64,000 nt of DNA, taken from the NCBI GenBank assembly GCA_035249305.1, contig DATFGQ010000094.1:15904-79903 (forward strand), given 5' to 3'. Below, one piece after another: positions 33,238-41,900 of the stretch. The stretch is from DASUNP01 sp035249305. GTDB lineage: Bacteria; Acidobacteriota; Blastocatellia; UBA7656. The first letter of the stretch is position 1. Every line of letters begins with the position of its first letter. Under the pieces are notes generated by a model. The model worked only from the letters and a program-made list of their open reading frames with translations, was not told the origin of the DNA and searched no databases. The translations under genes and the position numbers were made by a program.

Positions 33238-35229
33238 TTACGGGCGGCGGAATCTGCGGGGCCTCTTCGGCCTGTCGACAGACGGTTCCTGCGGGCTATC
33301 GAGCGGCGTCATTTGAGGGTTCCTTTTTCCCCTGATCACGAATTCGTTTCTGCCGGCCTGGACGACTCCCTGGCGCATCCCGACCACGCCCATTCGCATG
33401 CCGGTGACTTCAATTCTGACAAGCTGTCCCGCGGTCAAGCCGCAACGACCCCACTTGCCATTCAGGTCCGTCATGCCGCCTACGGAGTTTCCGGCCGCAA
33501 ATACCGCGACCCTCATTCGAGGCATCGGCTCGCCCTTGGGGTTTAAGACGAGAACGTCTACGCAGGCGTCCGACTGTGCGGGCTCGGGCGCGGGCTGTGG
33601 CGATGCTTGATTCTGAGCATCTTTTTCAGCCTTCTCCACGGCCCTTTTTTCTGCCTCGGCGGCTTTCGATTCCTTCTGGACGGCTTCGACTTCCTGCGCG
33701 ACCTTCCGTTGTTCTTCGGCTGTCTCTTTCTGAAGTCTGGCGGCCTGCTCAGCTTCCTGAGCAGCTTGATTGCTTTCGGCCGCAACCGGATCGGCCGACT
33801 CAACGGTTTGCGCTTGCCCGCGTTCGGGGCTGCGCAGCACGAAATATGCGACGGCGACAAGCACCAGCAGCATCGCCACGGCGGCAACGGCCGCCAGCCG
33901 CTTTCCGGGCCGCTCCTGCTGTCGAACGTCAGCCGTCATCGGGCTCGTAGCCACTGAATCAGGCTCAAGCGCCATCTTAATAGTCTTGAATGAGTCGGCA
34001 TCTTCGCTCGACTTTGCGCCGACGACTATGGTCGGCCCTTCCGAGAGGTCGTCGCCTGCCAATATCGCGGTCTTCGCTTCTGCCCCGCCCTCCAGCTTGT
34101 CGGTGCTAGGAGCGACCGGCCCCGTAAGATCGATCTGCGGCATCGCGACCGTCGCGCGGGCCGCGAGCGCCACCTGAAGATCGGTCTGACGGCTCTCTTC
34201 AAGCGACACGCTGATTCTGTAATCGACATAACCCGTCTTACAGACGCGGACGCTGTGCAGCCCCGGCGATAGACGGTCGATCAAGATCCTGCCGGTGCGG
34301 TCCGCTGAGAGGCCGCGCCGGATGTTATCGACAAAGACCTCCGCGCCGCCGGGGGCCGTGACCATCGAAAGGCGAGCGCTCGCTTCGCCGGCCGCGCCGG
34401 GCGATTCCACCTTACGCAAATCCGCCAGCATCTCGTCGGCCGTCGGGTAGCGGTCTTCGATGCGCTTGGCAGTAGCGCGGCGGGCTATAGCCTCGATCTC
34501 TTCGCTGCCGCCTATCGACGGCAGCGGCTCGCTCTCGTGCCGCGCGCGCATCTCCGACCAGTAAAGAGCCGGGTCCGTGGCCGTCGACTGGAACGGTGCG
34601 CGGCCGGTCAGCATCTCGAAGAGAATTATTCCGAGCGCGTATATGTCGGTCCTCTGGTCTATCGCCTGGCCGCCGGTGATCCGCTCGGGAGACATGTAGT
34701 TCGGCGTGCCGAAGCTCTCGCCGGTGAGAGTCAGGCTTTCGCCGCCCATTATGCGCGCTATGCCGAAATCGAGCACCTTGACGCGCGGGCGCTGGCCGTC
34801 ATTCATAAGGAAGACGTTATCAGGCTTCAGGTCTCTGTGGATGATGCCGTTTCGGTGCGCGTAGCTGACGGCTTCCAACACCTGCGCGAGTATGTCGAGG
34901 GCGCGCGACTGGTCGATAGCGCCGCCTTCTTGAATCTCTTCGGAAAGCGGCCTGCCCGAAAGAAACTCCATCACCAGGAAGTAGGAGCCGTTGTCTTCGC
35001 CGAAGGTGTAGAGGCGCGGGAGGCTCGCATGATCGAGACGCGCCATGGCTATGGCTTCCTGAAAAAAGCGCTGCTTGATCGAGGCGTTGCGCGTGTGTTT
35101 CTTGTGAAGCTCTTTTATTGCGACGATGCGGCCGGGCGTGTTTACGTCCTCGGCTTTGAAGACGGACCCGAACCCGCCGCTGCCTATGTAATCGATGATC
35201 TGATAATTCCCTATGCGTCTACTGCTCAT
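33238..35229 (-). CDS. Membrane Ser/Thr protein kinase with PEGA and extracytoplasmic domains
   Basis: The protein has 663 residues. The Hanks-type kinase domain covers residues 8-272: glycine loop GSGGFGSV, Lys39 in AIKE, HRDLKPDN with catalytic Asp133, DFG with Asp154, and SPE instead of APE. A PEGA domain follows at about 288-355 (APGGAEVFVDNIRRG). A disordered linker precedes one membrane helix at about 444-466. Beyond it comes a charged coiled coil (480-545) and a carboxypeptidase-regulatory-like beta-sandwich (555-640). The architecture suggests an envelope-sensing kinase. GGAG lies eight bases before the ATG. Autophosphorylation targets and ligand are unknown. Confidence 0.93.
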   Translation of the reverse strand: MSSRRIGNYQIIDYIGSGGFGSVFKAEDVNTPGRIVAIKELHKKHTRNASIKQRFFQEAIAMARLDHASLPRLYTFGEDNGSYFLVMEFLSGRPLSEEIQEGGAIDQSRALDILAQVLEAVSYAHRNGIIHRDLKPDNVFLMNDGQRPRVKVLDFGIARIMGGESLTLTGESFGTPNYMSPERITGGQAIDQRTDIYALGIILFEMLTGRAPFQSTATDPALYWSEMRARHESEPLPSIGGSEEIEAIARRATAKRIEDRYPTADEMLADLRKVESPGAAGEASARLSMVTAPGGAEVFVDNIRRGLSADRTGRILIDRLSPGLHSVRVCKTGYVDYRISVSLEESRQTDLQVALAARATVAMPQIDLTGPVAPSTDKLEGGAEAKTAILAGDDLSEGPTIVVGAKSSEDADSFKTIKMALEPDSVATSPMTADVRQQERPGKRLAAVAAVAMLLVLVAVAYFVLRSPERGQAQTVESADPVAAESNQAAQEAEQAARLQKETAEEQRKVAQEVEAVQKESKAAEAEKRAVEKAEKDAQNQASPQPAPEPAQSDACVDVLVLNPKGEPMPRMRVAVFAAGNSVGGMTDLNGKWGRCGLTAGQLVRIEVTGMRMGVVGMRQGVVQAGRNEFVIRGKRNPQMTPLDSPQEPSVDRPKRPRRFRRP

Positions 35230-35570
35230 ACGTGCGCTCCGCTGGTGCCTATAAAGATGCTGGTGATTGAATGGGCTTCACAACGAAGTGAGGCGGCTCC
35301 GGCGGCAATTCTCACACAACCGCACAGCCCAGTCAATACACGCCCCTCCATAGTTTAAGACACGCCGGGGCACAGGTTGGCTTGGGTTTAATTTGGTCTT
35401 GTCAAGAAGGCTCAAGCTGTGTAAATGTTAAGTCATTCGACAGCCCAACATGCTGCGGACCGAGCGGGTCTGAGAGCGAGCCTCCGCGGGCGCGATCTTG
35501 TGAAGGCGAACTCGCGCGCTACAATGACGCTCCCCCTGGCAGGCGAAGGTCACAACTAGTAAGGAGTGTT
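35230..35570. other. Divergent intergenic region between kinase and PilZ genes
   Basis: No gene, RNA or repeat is recognised in this 341-bp stretch. It must contain the divergent promoters of the kinase gene (leftward) and the PilZ gene (rightward). A long frame through it on the plus strand lacks a supported start. Confidence 0.6.
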
Positions 35571-35936
35571 ATGAAAAGCTCTGCGCAATTGGAACGCCGC
35601 CGATTCGAGCGCGCCCCTATAACAGCACAGGTCGAGTACGAGCTGACGAACAGCAGCAGCGGCCCATCGCGGGTGAGGAAGAACATGGCCAACATAAGCG
35701 TCGGCGGTCTGTTCATCAGCACCGAAGAGCCCATCAAGGCCGGCACGCGCATGGTGGTCCGCTTCGAGCTTCCGAACAAACACCGCGTCATAGCCGTCTC
35801 GCGCGTCTGTTATACGAAAAAGGGGATGGGGCTCGGCGTCGAATTCCTCAACCTCGACGACGAAGACAGGGAAGAGATAGAGACATTTATCAGCGCCCTG
35901 AAGTCGAAAGAGGTCACTTCGAGCCTGATTAAATAA
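35571..35936 (+). CDS. PilZ-domain protein
   Basis: The protein has 121 residues. It starts at the ATG at 35571 with AAGGAG six bases upstream; the frame is open further upstream without a start signal. PilZ domains bind cyclic di-GMP through an N-terminal RxxxR and a later D/NxSxxG. Here these are RRFER (Arg10, Arg14) and NISVGG. The rest is a single beta-barrel with FELPNKHRVIAVSRVCY and GMGLGVEFLNL. It has no output domain, so it would act as a small adaptor. A second PilZ protein is encoded at 40577. Confidence 0.9.
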   Translation: MKSSAQLERRRFERAPITAQVEYELTNSSSGPSRVRKNMANISVGGLFISTEEPIKAGTRMVVRFELPNKHRVIAVSRVCYTKKGMGLGVEFLNLDDEDREEIETFISALKSKEVTSSLIK

Positions 35937-36159
35937 AACTCGATTTTCGCCCCCGAAAGTACCCGATCGAGGTACGAATTCCGAGAAAAAATATACTATT
36001 GTAAATGCCTTTTCCCTATGTTATAACCGAACAGCTCAAGCTTGAGCCCCACTAATTGCCCCTATTGAAACAATAACTTGAAGACTTGTTCTCGCGCATG
36101 CGCGCGCGAGGTACGGCGGACGCCGGAAGCGTCTCTTAACTCTTTGGCAGGGTCCTCTC

Positions 36160-37389
36160 ATGCAATTTGAAATGACAAACTCCACATGCGCTTTATGCAA
36201 GAGCGCGTTCGCACCGTCGGCCGACGCCTACCCCGGCCCGTCGCGCTTATGCCTCGCGTGCCAGCGGCTGGTGCAGACGATTCTCCCGCGATCCGGGGTC
36301 TATGCCGTAAGAGGGGCCGCCCCTTCGATGGGCGAGCTCTTCGCCAGTGATGCTGTAGAAGCCGCGGCAACAAATGATGGTTTTGAGTACGCCGAAGAGG
36401 TAAGAGAGATCGAATCGGATTTCTATCGCCCTGAAGAGGAGAGCTACTTCAAGACCGAGTTTGAGATTCAGCCTCACCAGGACGAGGCCGCCGATTTTGT
36501 CGAAGATTTTCCCGGCGCTCCGCACCAGGGCCTCGATCAAGGCCAGGACGAAGAGGGGGTCTCCACGCCGGCTCGAAGCGAAGCGTCAAGTTACGACGCG
36601 CAGCCGGCAGCGGACGCTTGGCAAGGGGCAACGCTGATTTACGGCGCGCAGCCCGCTCCTGACTACTCGCCGCCGGCCACCGCGCCACTGAACGGCCATG
36701 AGGTCGAGGCACAGCCGGTCGGGGCGAGCGCCGGAGAGGCGAACACGTCCGCAACGCTCGCGCAGAGCTATGACGAGCAGGCCACGGACCCGTGGGAGAA
36801 TCCGCTTCCCGCGTGGGAATACTCTAAGAGCGAATACCCCGTCCTGCTAGGTCTCAGGAAGAAGACGAATCAAAAGCGATTCTTCTGGATAATCGTGGCC
36901 GGCCTGCTGATCGTCTTTTTTGTGATCGGCTACTTTGTTATGGCGAGGCCAGACGCGGCTGACAGTAATAATGGGCCAAGAGCTTCGGAACCGAGCGATA
37001 CTCCGGGCGCGGCCGAAGCTAATCCGGCGGCCAGCGCGGCCGGGCAACAGGGCGCGCCGGGAGAAACGGTCACTGACGCGGCTCCGGCGCAATCAATAAA
37101 GTCCGCGGCCTCGACAGAGTTCGGCAGCGTCGGGTCGCTCACGCTACAGACGGCCGCGTTCCCGGATGAAGCGGGCGCAAACGAGTTCACCAAAAAGCTG
37201 ATAAGCGCGGGGATACCCGCTTACGTAGTCCCAGCCGACTTGCAGGGCAAAGGGAGATGGTTCAGGGTGCGCGTCGGCAGGTTCTCGAACGCCGACGACG
37301 CGAAAAAGTATGCTGTGCAGTCACGACTTCGCGCGAAAGCCGCAGGCATGAACGTCGATTTCATAGTCGTAGAGTACGGAAAGCCTTAA
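36160..37389 (+). CDS. Membrane protein with N-terminal zinc-binding motif and C-terminal SPOR domain
   Basis: The protein has 409 residues. The cytosolic N-terminus has two CxxC pairs (CALCKSAF and CLACQRL) and an acidic, low-complexity stretch of about 190 residues. One membrane helix (FFWIIVAGLLIVFFVIGYFV, about 241-262) and an Ala/Ser/Pro-rich linker lead to a SPOR domain (about 325-409). SPOR domains bind denuded glycan strands at septa, so this protein may localise to sites of cell-wall processing. It is followed by a PGRP-type amidase 52 bp downstream, which fits that role. The ribosome-binding site is weak (CAGGG). Confidence 0.85.
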   Translation: MQFEMTNSTCALCKSAFAPSADAYPGPSRLCLACQRLVQTILPRSGVYAVRGAAPSMGELFASDAVEAAATNDGFEYAEEVREIESDFYRPEEESYFKTEFEIQPHQDEAADFVEDFPGAPHQGLDQGQDEEGVSTPARSEASSYDAQPAADAWQGATLIYGAQPAPDYSPPATAPLNGHEVEAQPVGASAGEANTSATLAQSYDEQATDPWENPLPAWEYSKSEYPVLLGLRKKTNQKRFFWIIVAGLLIVFFVIGYFVMARPDAADSNNGPRASEPSDTPGAAEANPAASAAGQQGAPGETVTDAAPAQSIKSAASTEFGSVGSLTLQTAAFPDEAGANEFTKKLISAGIPAYVVPADLQGKGRWFRVRVGRFSNADDAKKYAVQSRLRAKAAGMNVDFIVVEYGKP

Positions 37390-37441
37390 ACGAGTGGCGC
37401 GGTCTTCGCCGCGAGGCCGGGGAAGTCGGGGAGTCTCAATC

Positions 37442-38773
37442 GTGTCAGGTTTTAGCCCGCAGGACGAAAGGTACGCCAAGCTTGTAGATCACTATGCCCG
37501 GTATATTCAATCCCCCGTTCTCCGGCTGAAGTTCCTTAACAACACATTGCGCGCCGCGCCGCCGCGCGATTTCTGGGCGCGGCTGCCGATGGTCGGGACG
37601 CTGCCCGAGCGAGCAGCCCTGATCTTTGAAGTGTCAAAGCTGATGCCTCCCGCGAGCAGTCTGCCGGTCGCGCTTCGCATCACTTCCCTGCTCTACCGCC
37701 TGCGTTACGCCGTCTACGCGCTGTCGCTGATCCTGGCGATAGGCACGGGCGCAAGCGTCATCTACGCGGCGATGAGGCTGGCTACAAGCATGTCGCCGCC
37801 TAAGGACGCGAACCCGAACGCGCCCGACCGAATCGCCGGCAACTCGGACGGAGCAAACGCGGTCGCGGCGATAGGGACCGAAGCCGGGCTCTCGCTCGAT
37901 AAGGTGTGGCTGGCCGAGAGCGGAGACGGTTTTGAGTTCTACAGCAACGGCGCGCGCGTGCTGACAGAGTTTGAAATCGACGGGAAGGAGCGTCGCTTTT
38001 ACAGCTTCAACGCGGACGCGCTCTTTAATGATTCCGAGAGCTTCGACCAGGAGTCAAAACCGATCGGCATTCTTTATCACATATCGGAGAGCGACCTGCT
38101 GCCTTTCGCGGGCAAATACAATTCGTCGCTGCAAGGCCGCTCGCGCGCGCTGCTCGAATACGCGCGCGAGAAAGCTCTTTACAATTACTTGATAGACCGC
38201 TTCGGGCGCACCTACAGAATAGTGCGCGACGAGCAGACGGCCAATCACGCGGGCAACTCCGTCTGGTCGGACGGCGAGCGGGTCTACGTGAACCTGAGCG
38301 CCAGCTTTATCGGCATATGTTTCGAAGGCAAATCCGAGGTCGGCGCAGCCGTGGGGCCGGAGGGAATCAACGAGGCGCAGATCTACGCCGCGCGCGTGCT
38401 GACTGCCGTGTTGCGGTCGAAGTACGGGATCGCCGACGCCAACTGCGTGACGCACGGGCTGGTCTCGGTAAACCCGTCGAACCGGCTCATGGGTTATCAC
38501 ACGGACTGGGTCGCGGGCTTCCCGTTCGAAGCCGTAGGGCTGAGCAACAAGTACGAGACGGAGCTCGTGACCGTCTCGCGGCTGGGCTTCGCTTACGACC
38601 AGCCCTACATCGCCGCGGCCGGCGGGAAGCGGTGGGCGGGGCTCGAACGCGCCGACGCCAGGTTGAAAGAGGCGGCCGCTGTCGAAGGCGTGAGTGTGGA
38701 AGTGGCGCGGCGCGAAGGGTGGAAGGTGTTTCAACGCGCTCACGCAAAACAGCGCGAGATCGATAATGAATAA
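37442..38773 (+). CDS. Membrane-anchored N-acetylmuramoyl-L-alanine amidase-like (PGRP/Amidase_2) protein
   Basis: The protein has 443 residues. The GTG at 37442 is preferred because GGGGAG lies eight bases upstream; an in-frame GTG at 37394 lacks such a site. A hydrophobic helix (LRYAVYALSLILAIGTGASV) anchors it. The C-terminal 220 residues match the Amidase_2/PGRP fold: FGRTYRIVRDEQTANHAGNS with likely zinc ligand His269, then YVNLSASFIGICFEG, the helix AQIYAARVLTAVLRSKYGI and THGLVSVNPSNRLMGYHTDW. It probably cleaves the amide between muramic acid and the peptide. It overlaps the following HU-actin start by eight bases. Confidence 0.82.
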   Translation: MSGFSPQDERYAKLVDHYARYIQSPVLRLKFLNNTLRAAPPRDFWARLPMVGTLPERAALIFEVSKLMPPASSLPVALRITSLLYRLRYAVYALSLILAIGTGASVIYAAMRLATSMSPPKDANPNAPDRIAGNSDGANAVAAIGTEAGLSLDKVWLAESGDGFEFYSNGARVLTEFEIDGKERRFYSFNADALFNDSESFDQESKPIGILYHISESDLLPFAGKYNSSLQGRSRALLEYAREKALYNYLIDRFGRTYRIVRDEQTANHAGNSVWSDGERVYVNLSASFIGICFEGKSEVGAAVGPEGINEAQIYAARVLTAVLRSKYGIADANCVTHGLVSVNPSNRLMGYHTDWVAGFPFEAVGLSNKYETELVTVSRLGFAYDQPYIAAAGGKRWAGLERADARLKEAAAVEGVSVEVARREGWKVFQRAHAKQREIDNE

Positions 38774-40127
38774 GACGGACCTGATAGACGAAGTAATACG
38801 CCGCACGGGGCTGAAGCGCCGCAAGGCCGCGCGCGGGGTCGAAGCCACGCTTGAGATAATCAAGCGCGAGCTTAACAGTGATAGCGCGGTGCAGATACGC
38901 GGCCTCGGCCGCTTGCAATTACAACCGAAGAGGAGCGGACTGCTGCCCGCGATTACGGGAGAAGCCCCAAGGCCGATACCCGCGGGCAGGGCCGTAAAAC
39001 TGAAGGCAACCAGGAAAGCTGTCGCGAGCCTGAACACCGAGCCCCTCGCGCTCGACAATAACACAAACAATTTTGGAGGTAACATGGATAAGAAGCAGAA
39101 GGAAAAGGAAGACGCAACCAACGAGGCCGCAGCCGGTGAGGGCACTGCCCTGGGCCTTGACGTAGGGACGAGTCGACTGGTGCTGGCTAGCGGCACGGCG
39201 GATCACATCAAAGCGAAGGCGGAGCTGAACGCGTTCATCACCGTTCCTTACTCTAAATTCACCGAGAACATACTGAAGCAGAACAGGGTCACCTACCAGA
39301 TGAACGGCGGCCAGACCCTCCAGGTCTACGGCAACGAGGCGGCGCAATTCGCCAACGTCTTCAACACGGAAGTGCGCCGCCCGATGATGGCCGGCACGCT
39401 CAACCCTTCCGAAGAGTATTCGCTCTCCGTCATGCAGGCGATCATCCAGCAGTTGGTGCGCAAGACGAAGAACGGCGAAAACCTCCGCTTCTCCGTCCCC
39501 GGCGAGCTGCGCAACGGGGGCTCTCCCGACCTCGTCTACCACGAAGCGATGCTGCGCGAGCTGCTCGCCGGCATGGGCTACAACGCCAAAGGGATAAACG
39601 AGGGCCTCGCGGTCGTCTTCGCAGAGCTTGAGCGCGAGAACTTCAGCGGCATAGGGATAAGCTGCGGCGGCGGCATGTGCAACGTAGCGCTCGCCTACAT
39701 GTCCATACCCGTGATGACCTTCAGCATGGGCAAGGCCGGCGATTTCATAGACCGCAACGTAGCCACGGTGACGGGCGAGATACCGACTCGCATCCGCGTC
39801 ATCAAAGAAGAAGGGCTCGACCTTACGCGCGCGCCTAAGAACAAGTACGAGAGCGCGCTCCACGTCTACTACGACGACGTGATCGTCTCGCTGGTCGAGG
39901 GGCTCCGCGGCGCGCTCGTCGAGACGAAGAACATGCCGCGCATAGACAAAGCCATCCCGATCGTGCTGAGCGGCGGGACCGCAAAGCCGAAAGGCTTTTT
40001 AGACAAGTTCCGCCAGGCTATCGAGAGCGACGGCTTCCCGCTTGAGATTTCAGAGATACGCCTGGCTGAAGACCCGCTGACGGCCACGGCCCGCGGCTGC
40101 CTCATCGCCGCGATGTACGAGGCGTAG
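38766..40127 (+). CDS. HU-like DNA-binding domain fused in frame to an actin-like ATPase
   Basis: The protein has 453 residues. The ATG at 38766 lies inside the end of the amidase gene. Residues 1-93 form a complete HU/IHF-type domain (MNKTDLIDEVIRRTGLKRRK, VQIRGLGRLQ, then PIPAGRAVKLKATRKAV). An Asn-rich 13-residue linker leads to Met107, after which a 347-residue actin-superfamily domain follows: phosphate-1 GLDVGTSRLVLA (Asp132), phosphate-2 GISCGGGMCNVAL and adenosine motif VLSGGTAKPKGF. It belongs with MreB/ParM/MamK-like ATPases but to no subgroup I recognise. A strong ribosome-binding site within the linker could also start the actin part alone. Neighbours are cell-wall genes. Confidence 0.88.
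   Translation: MNKTDLIDEVIRRTGLKRRKAARGVEATLEIIKRELNSDSAVQIRGLGRLQLQPKRSGLLPAITGEAPRPIPAGRAVKLKATRKAVASLNTEPLALDNNTNNFGGNMDKKQKEKEDATNEAAAGEGTALGLDVGTSRLVLASGTADHIKAKAELNAFITVPYSKFTENILKQNRVTYQMNGGQTLQVYGNEAAQFANVFNTEVRRPMMAGTLNPSEEYSLSVMQAIIQQLVRKTKNGENLRFSVPGELRNGGSPDLVYHEAMLRELLAGMGYNAKGINEGLAVVFAELERENFSGIGISCGGGMCNVALAYMSIPVMTFSMGKAGDFIDRNVATVTGEIPTRIRVIKEEGLDLTRAPKNKYESALHVYYDDVIVSLVEGLRGALVETKNMPRIDKAIPIVLSGGTAKPKGFLDKFRQAIESDGFPLEISEIRLAEDPLTATARGCLIAAMYEA
39074..39086 (+). promoter_or_regulatory. Internal ribosome-binding site and ATG for the actin-like domain alone
   Basis: TTGGAGG followed five bases later by ATG at 39084 is in frame with the HU-actin fusion. The flanking bases (caataacacaaacaatttt) are AT-rich like an intergenic leader, unlike the coding sequence on either side. 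It would yield a 347-residue protein starting MDKKQKEKED. Confidence 0.8.
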
Positions 40128-40158
40128 TGACATTTCTCACAGCAATGGCGCAGAGAAG

Positions 40159-40425
40159 AAAGCCCCGAAGGGGCGCGATTCAATAGCCAGGGGCACCGCC
40201 CCTGGAAACGGGTTGTCATTATTACAAGCCCTGAAAGGGCGCGATAAGAGTATCGCCCTTTCAGGGCTTCGTATTGTATGCGTGCGTAACCCGGCGCGTT
40301 GCGCCGGGCTATTGAATATCGCCTCTACGGGGCTTTCGGCCATTGAATGCCGCCCCCTCGGGGCTTCCCTATTGAATCACGCCTCTTCGAGGCTTCCTAT
40401 TGAAGCCCGCCTTTGGGGCTATTAC
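40159..40425. repeat. Palindrome cluster, inverted copy of the 31.4 and 57.9 kb cluster
   Basis: The same hairpin modules as at 31391, but in opposite order and strand: CCAGGGGCACCGCCCCTGG, AAGCCCTGAAAGGGCGCGAT with its complement, and CCCGGCGCGTTGCGCCGGG. Extra units of CGCCTCTACGGGGC, GCCCCCTCGGGGC and GCCTCTTCGAGGC follow, separated by tattgaa spacers. It fills most of the 40128-40576 gap, which contains no gene. Confidence 0.9.
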
Positions 40426-40514
40426 TTCTTCGCAACAAATTCATAACATAACCGGCGAACGATACGCCCGCCGATTCCATCCTACGATTTAAGGCCGCAA
40501 GAAATCCGGCAAGC

Positions 40515-40548
40515 AGAAGAAGCCTCGTCCAGGGCCTCTTCTTTTTTT
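40515..40548 (+). terminator. Intrinsic terminator before the second PilZ gene
   Basis: The stem AGAAGAAGCC pairs with GGCCTCTTCT (one mismatch), with a loop of about eight bases and a run of seven T. It probably ends the SPOR-amidase-HU/actin transcript. Confidence 0.8.
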
Positions 40549-40576
40549 GTCCCTACGAGCGAGCAAGGGGAGGGTT

Positions 40577-40948
40577 ATGCAGTTGCACGAAACTTCGTCT
40601 AAGACCTATTCGGGCGGTTTCAGAGGTGCGGAGCGGCGACGCTTCAAGCGTGTCCCCGTGCTGAGGCCCGCAACGTATCGCGACGCGAAATTCGGGGAGA
40701 CGAAAAGCCTGATACTCGACCTCAGCGAAGGCGGCGCCTACGTCGAAAGCCCTGTCGTCCCAGAAGGCTCGCGGATCGAGATGGAGTTCAACCTGGTGGA
40801 CGGCTACAGGGTCCAGGTCGTGGCGGTAGTTCGATACCTGCTGCTCGGGACGGGCATGGGCGTAGAGTTCAAGCAGATTTCCGACCAGGACCGCCGCCGG
40901 ATAGCCGCGTTCGTCGAGACATTTCCTGGCGCTGCTCTGCACCAGTAG
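40577..40948 (+). CDS. PilZ-domain protein
   Basis: The protein has 123 residues. The ATG at 40577 has GGGGAGGG just upstream; an earlier in-frame start at 40547 would lie in the terminator's wake. The cyclic di-GMP motif is complete: RRFKR (Arg21, Arg25) and DLSEGGAYVE. A single PilZ barrel follows, with FNLVDGYRVQVVAVVRYLL and GMGVEFKQIS. Like the PilZ protein at 35571 it has no attached effector. The two share layout but differ clearly in sequence. Confidence 0.9.
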   Translation: MQLHETSSKTYSGGFRGAERRRFKRVPVLRPATYRDAKFGETKSLILDLSEGGAYVESPVVPEGSRIEMEFNLVDGYRVQVVAVVRYLLLGTGMGVEFKQISDQDRRRIAAFVETFPGAALHQ

Positions 40949-41034
40949 GGCTGATGCTTGGAATAGATGGATACTGATGGTAGAATGTTTATGCACCGAT
41001 AAACGCGCCCGTTTAATCTTTCTAGGAGAAGTTT

Positions 41035-41739
41035 ATGAAGGTATGCCCGGTCTGTAACGAAACTTTTGCGGACGAGCTTAAATTCTGTGACCTCGACGGG
41101 ACGCGGCTCAAGCGCGAGGTCGGCACCCAGTCTCCGGAAAAGCAGAACAAGGCATGGTCGCTCATCGGCGTGGGCCTCCTCGTCGGTGCGCTCGTTTTGT
41201 CGGCCCTCTCGATAACCTTTTTGCCTAAAGCGCGCGTAGCGCCCACGGTCGTCAGCTCAGAGACAGGGCAGGCCGTAGCCTCCCGCCTGGACCCCGCGCA
41301 GACGGAAGTAGCGCAAGCCGGGTCCGCCGACTCGCAGACGCCCGAGATAGTGGCCGAAGAGATCCCGCCCGCCGAGGTGAAGAAGAAAGACGCGGCTCAA
41401 AACAACGCAAACGGTAACGTCAACTCCACGACGCCTGACCCGAAGGCAGCGGCGAAAGAGGCGGGCGAAGACGAACAGCCCGCCGCGCAGATCGAGCCGC
41501 CGCCCGTTGCGCCGCCTCCGCCTCCGAAAGAGGTTGATCCGGCTCCCGTCGTCAAGCCCGCGTCCGATACTCGCGACGCCGACGCAAAGCCAGCCGCGAA
41601 TGGTGACCCGAAGAAAGACGGTAAGCAGTCGAAAGACAAAGATGACGACGATAAGAAGTCTGACAAGAAGGACGACAAGAAAAAGAAGAAAGGCGGCGGG
41701 CTCTTCGGGGCCTTCAAGAAGATTTTCGGTAAGGATTAA
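41035..41739 (+). CDS. Zinc-ribbon membrane protein with Lys-rich tail
   Basis: The protein has 234 residues. It starts with a zinc ribbon (MKVCPVCNETFADELKFCDL), followed by one membrane helix (WSLIGVGLLVGALVLSALSI). The remaining extracytoplasmic part is low-complexity: Ala/Glu/Pro-rich with PPPVAPPPPPKE, then a Lys/Asp-rich stretch ending LFGAFKKIFGKD. AGGAG lies eight bases before the ATG. A perfect terminator follows the stop. No catalytic domain is seen; the role is unknown. Zinc-ribbon membrane proteins recur in this window (36160, 49141, 49637). Confidence 0.8.
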   Translation: MKVCPVCNETFADELKFCDLDGTRLKREVGTQSPEKQNKAWSLIGVGLLVGALVLSALSITFLPKARVAPTVVSSETGQAVASRLDPAQTEVAQAGSADSQTPEIVAEEIPPAEVKKKDAAQNNANGNVNSTTPDPKAAAKEAGEDEQPAAQIEPPPVAPPPPPKEVDPAPVVKPASDTRDADAKPAANGDPKKDGKQSKDKDDDDKKSDKKDDKKKKKGGGLFGAFKKIFGKD

Positions 41740-41763
41740 ACCGCTCGCCAGGTTTGACCGAGA

Positions 41764-41809
41764 GAGAATGCCAGGACGAAATCAACTTTGTCCTGGCATT
41801 CTCTTTTTC
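41764..41809 (+). terminator. Strong intrinsic terminator
   Basis: A perfect 14-bp stem, GAGAATGCCAGGAC with GTCCTGGCATTCTC, has a 12-base loop whose edges also pair, and a T5 run. It ends transcription of the zinc-ribbon gene, 25 bp past its stop. Confidence 0.95.
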
Positions 41810-41900
41810 ATGTCGCGCTCGGGGTTTACAGACGCCCACCGTGAAGCTAAAGTTTCTAAACGCGCAATAATTTTCTTTGTAATCTTTGAGGTATTCATAC

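Noticed and set aside
35382..35570. Upstream extension of the first PilZ protein
   Set aside because: There is no supported start; the ATG at 35571 has an ideal AAGGAG.
35937..36159. Possible cyclic di-GMP riboswitch between PilZ and SPOR genes
   Set aside because: The neighbouring PilZ genes made this attractive, but I could not identify the conserved riboswitch core by eye.
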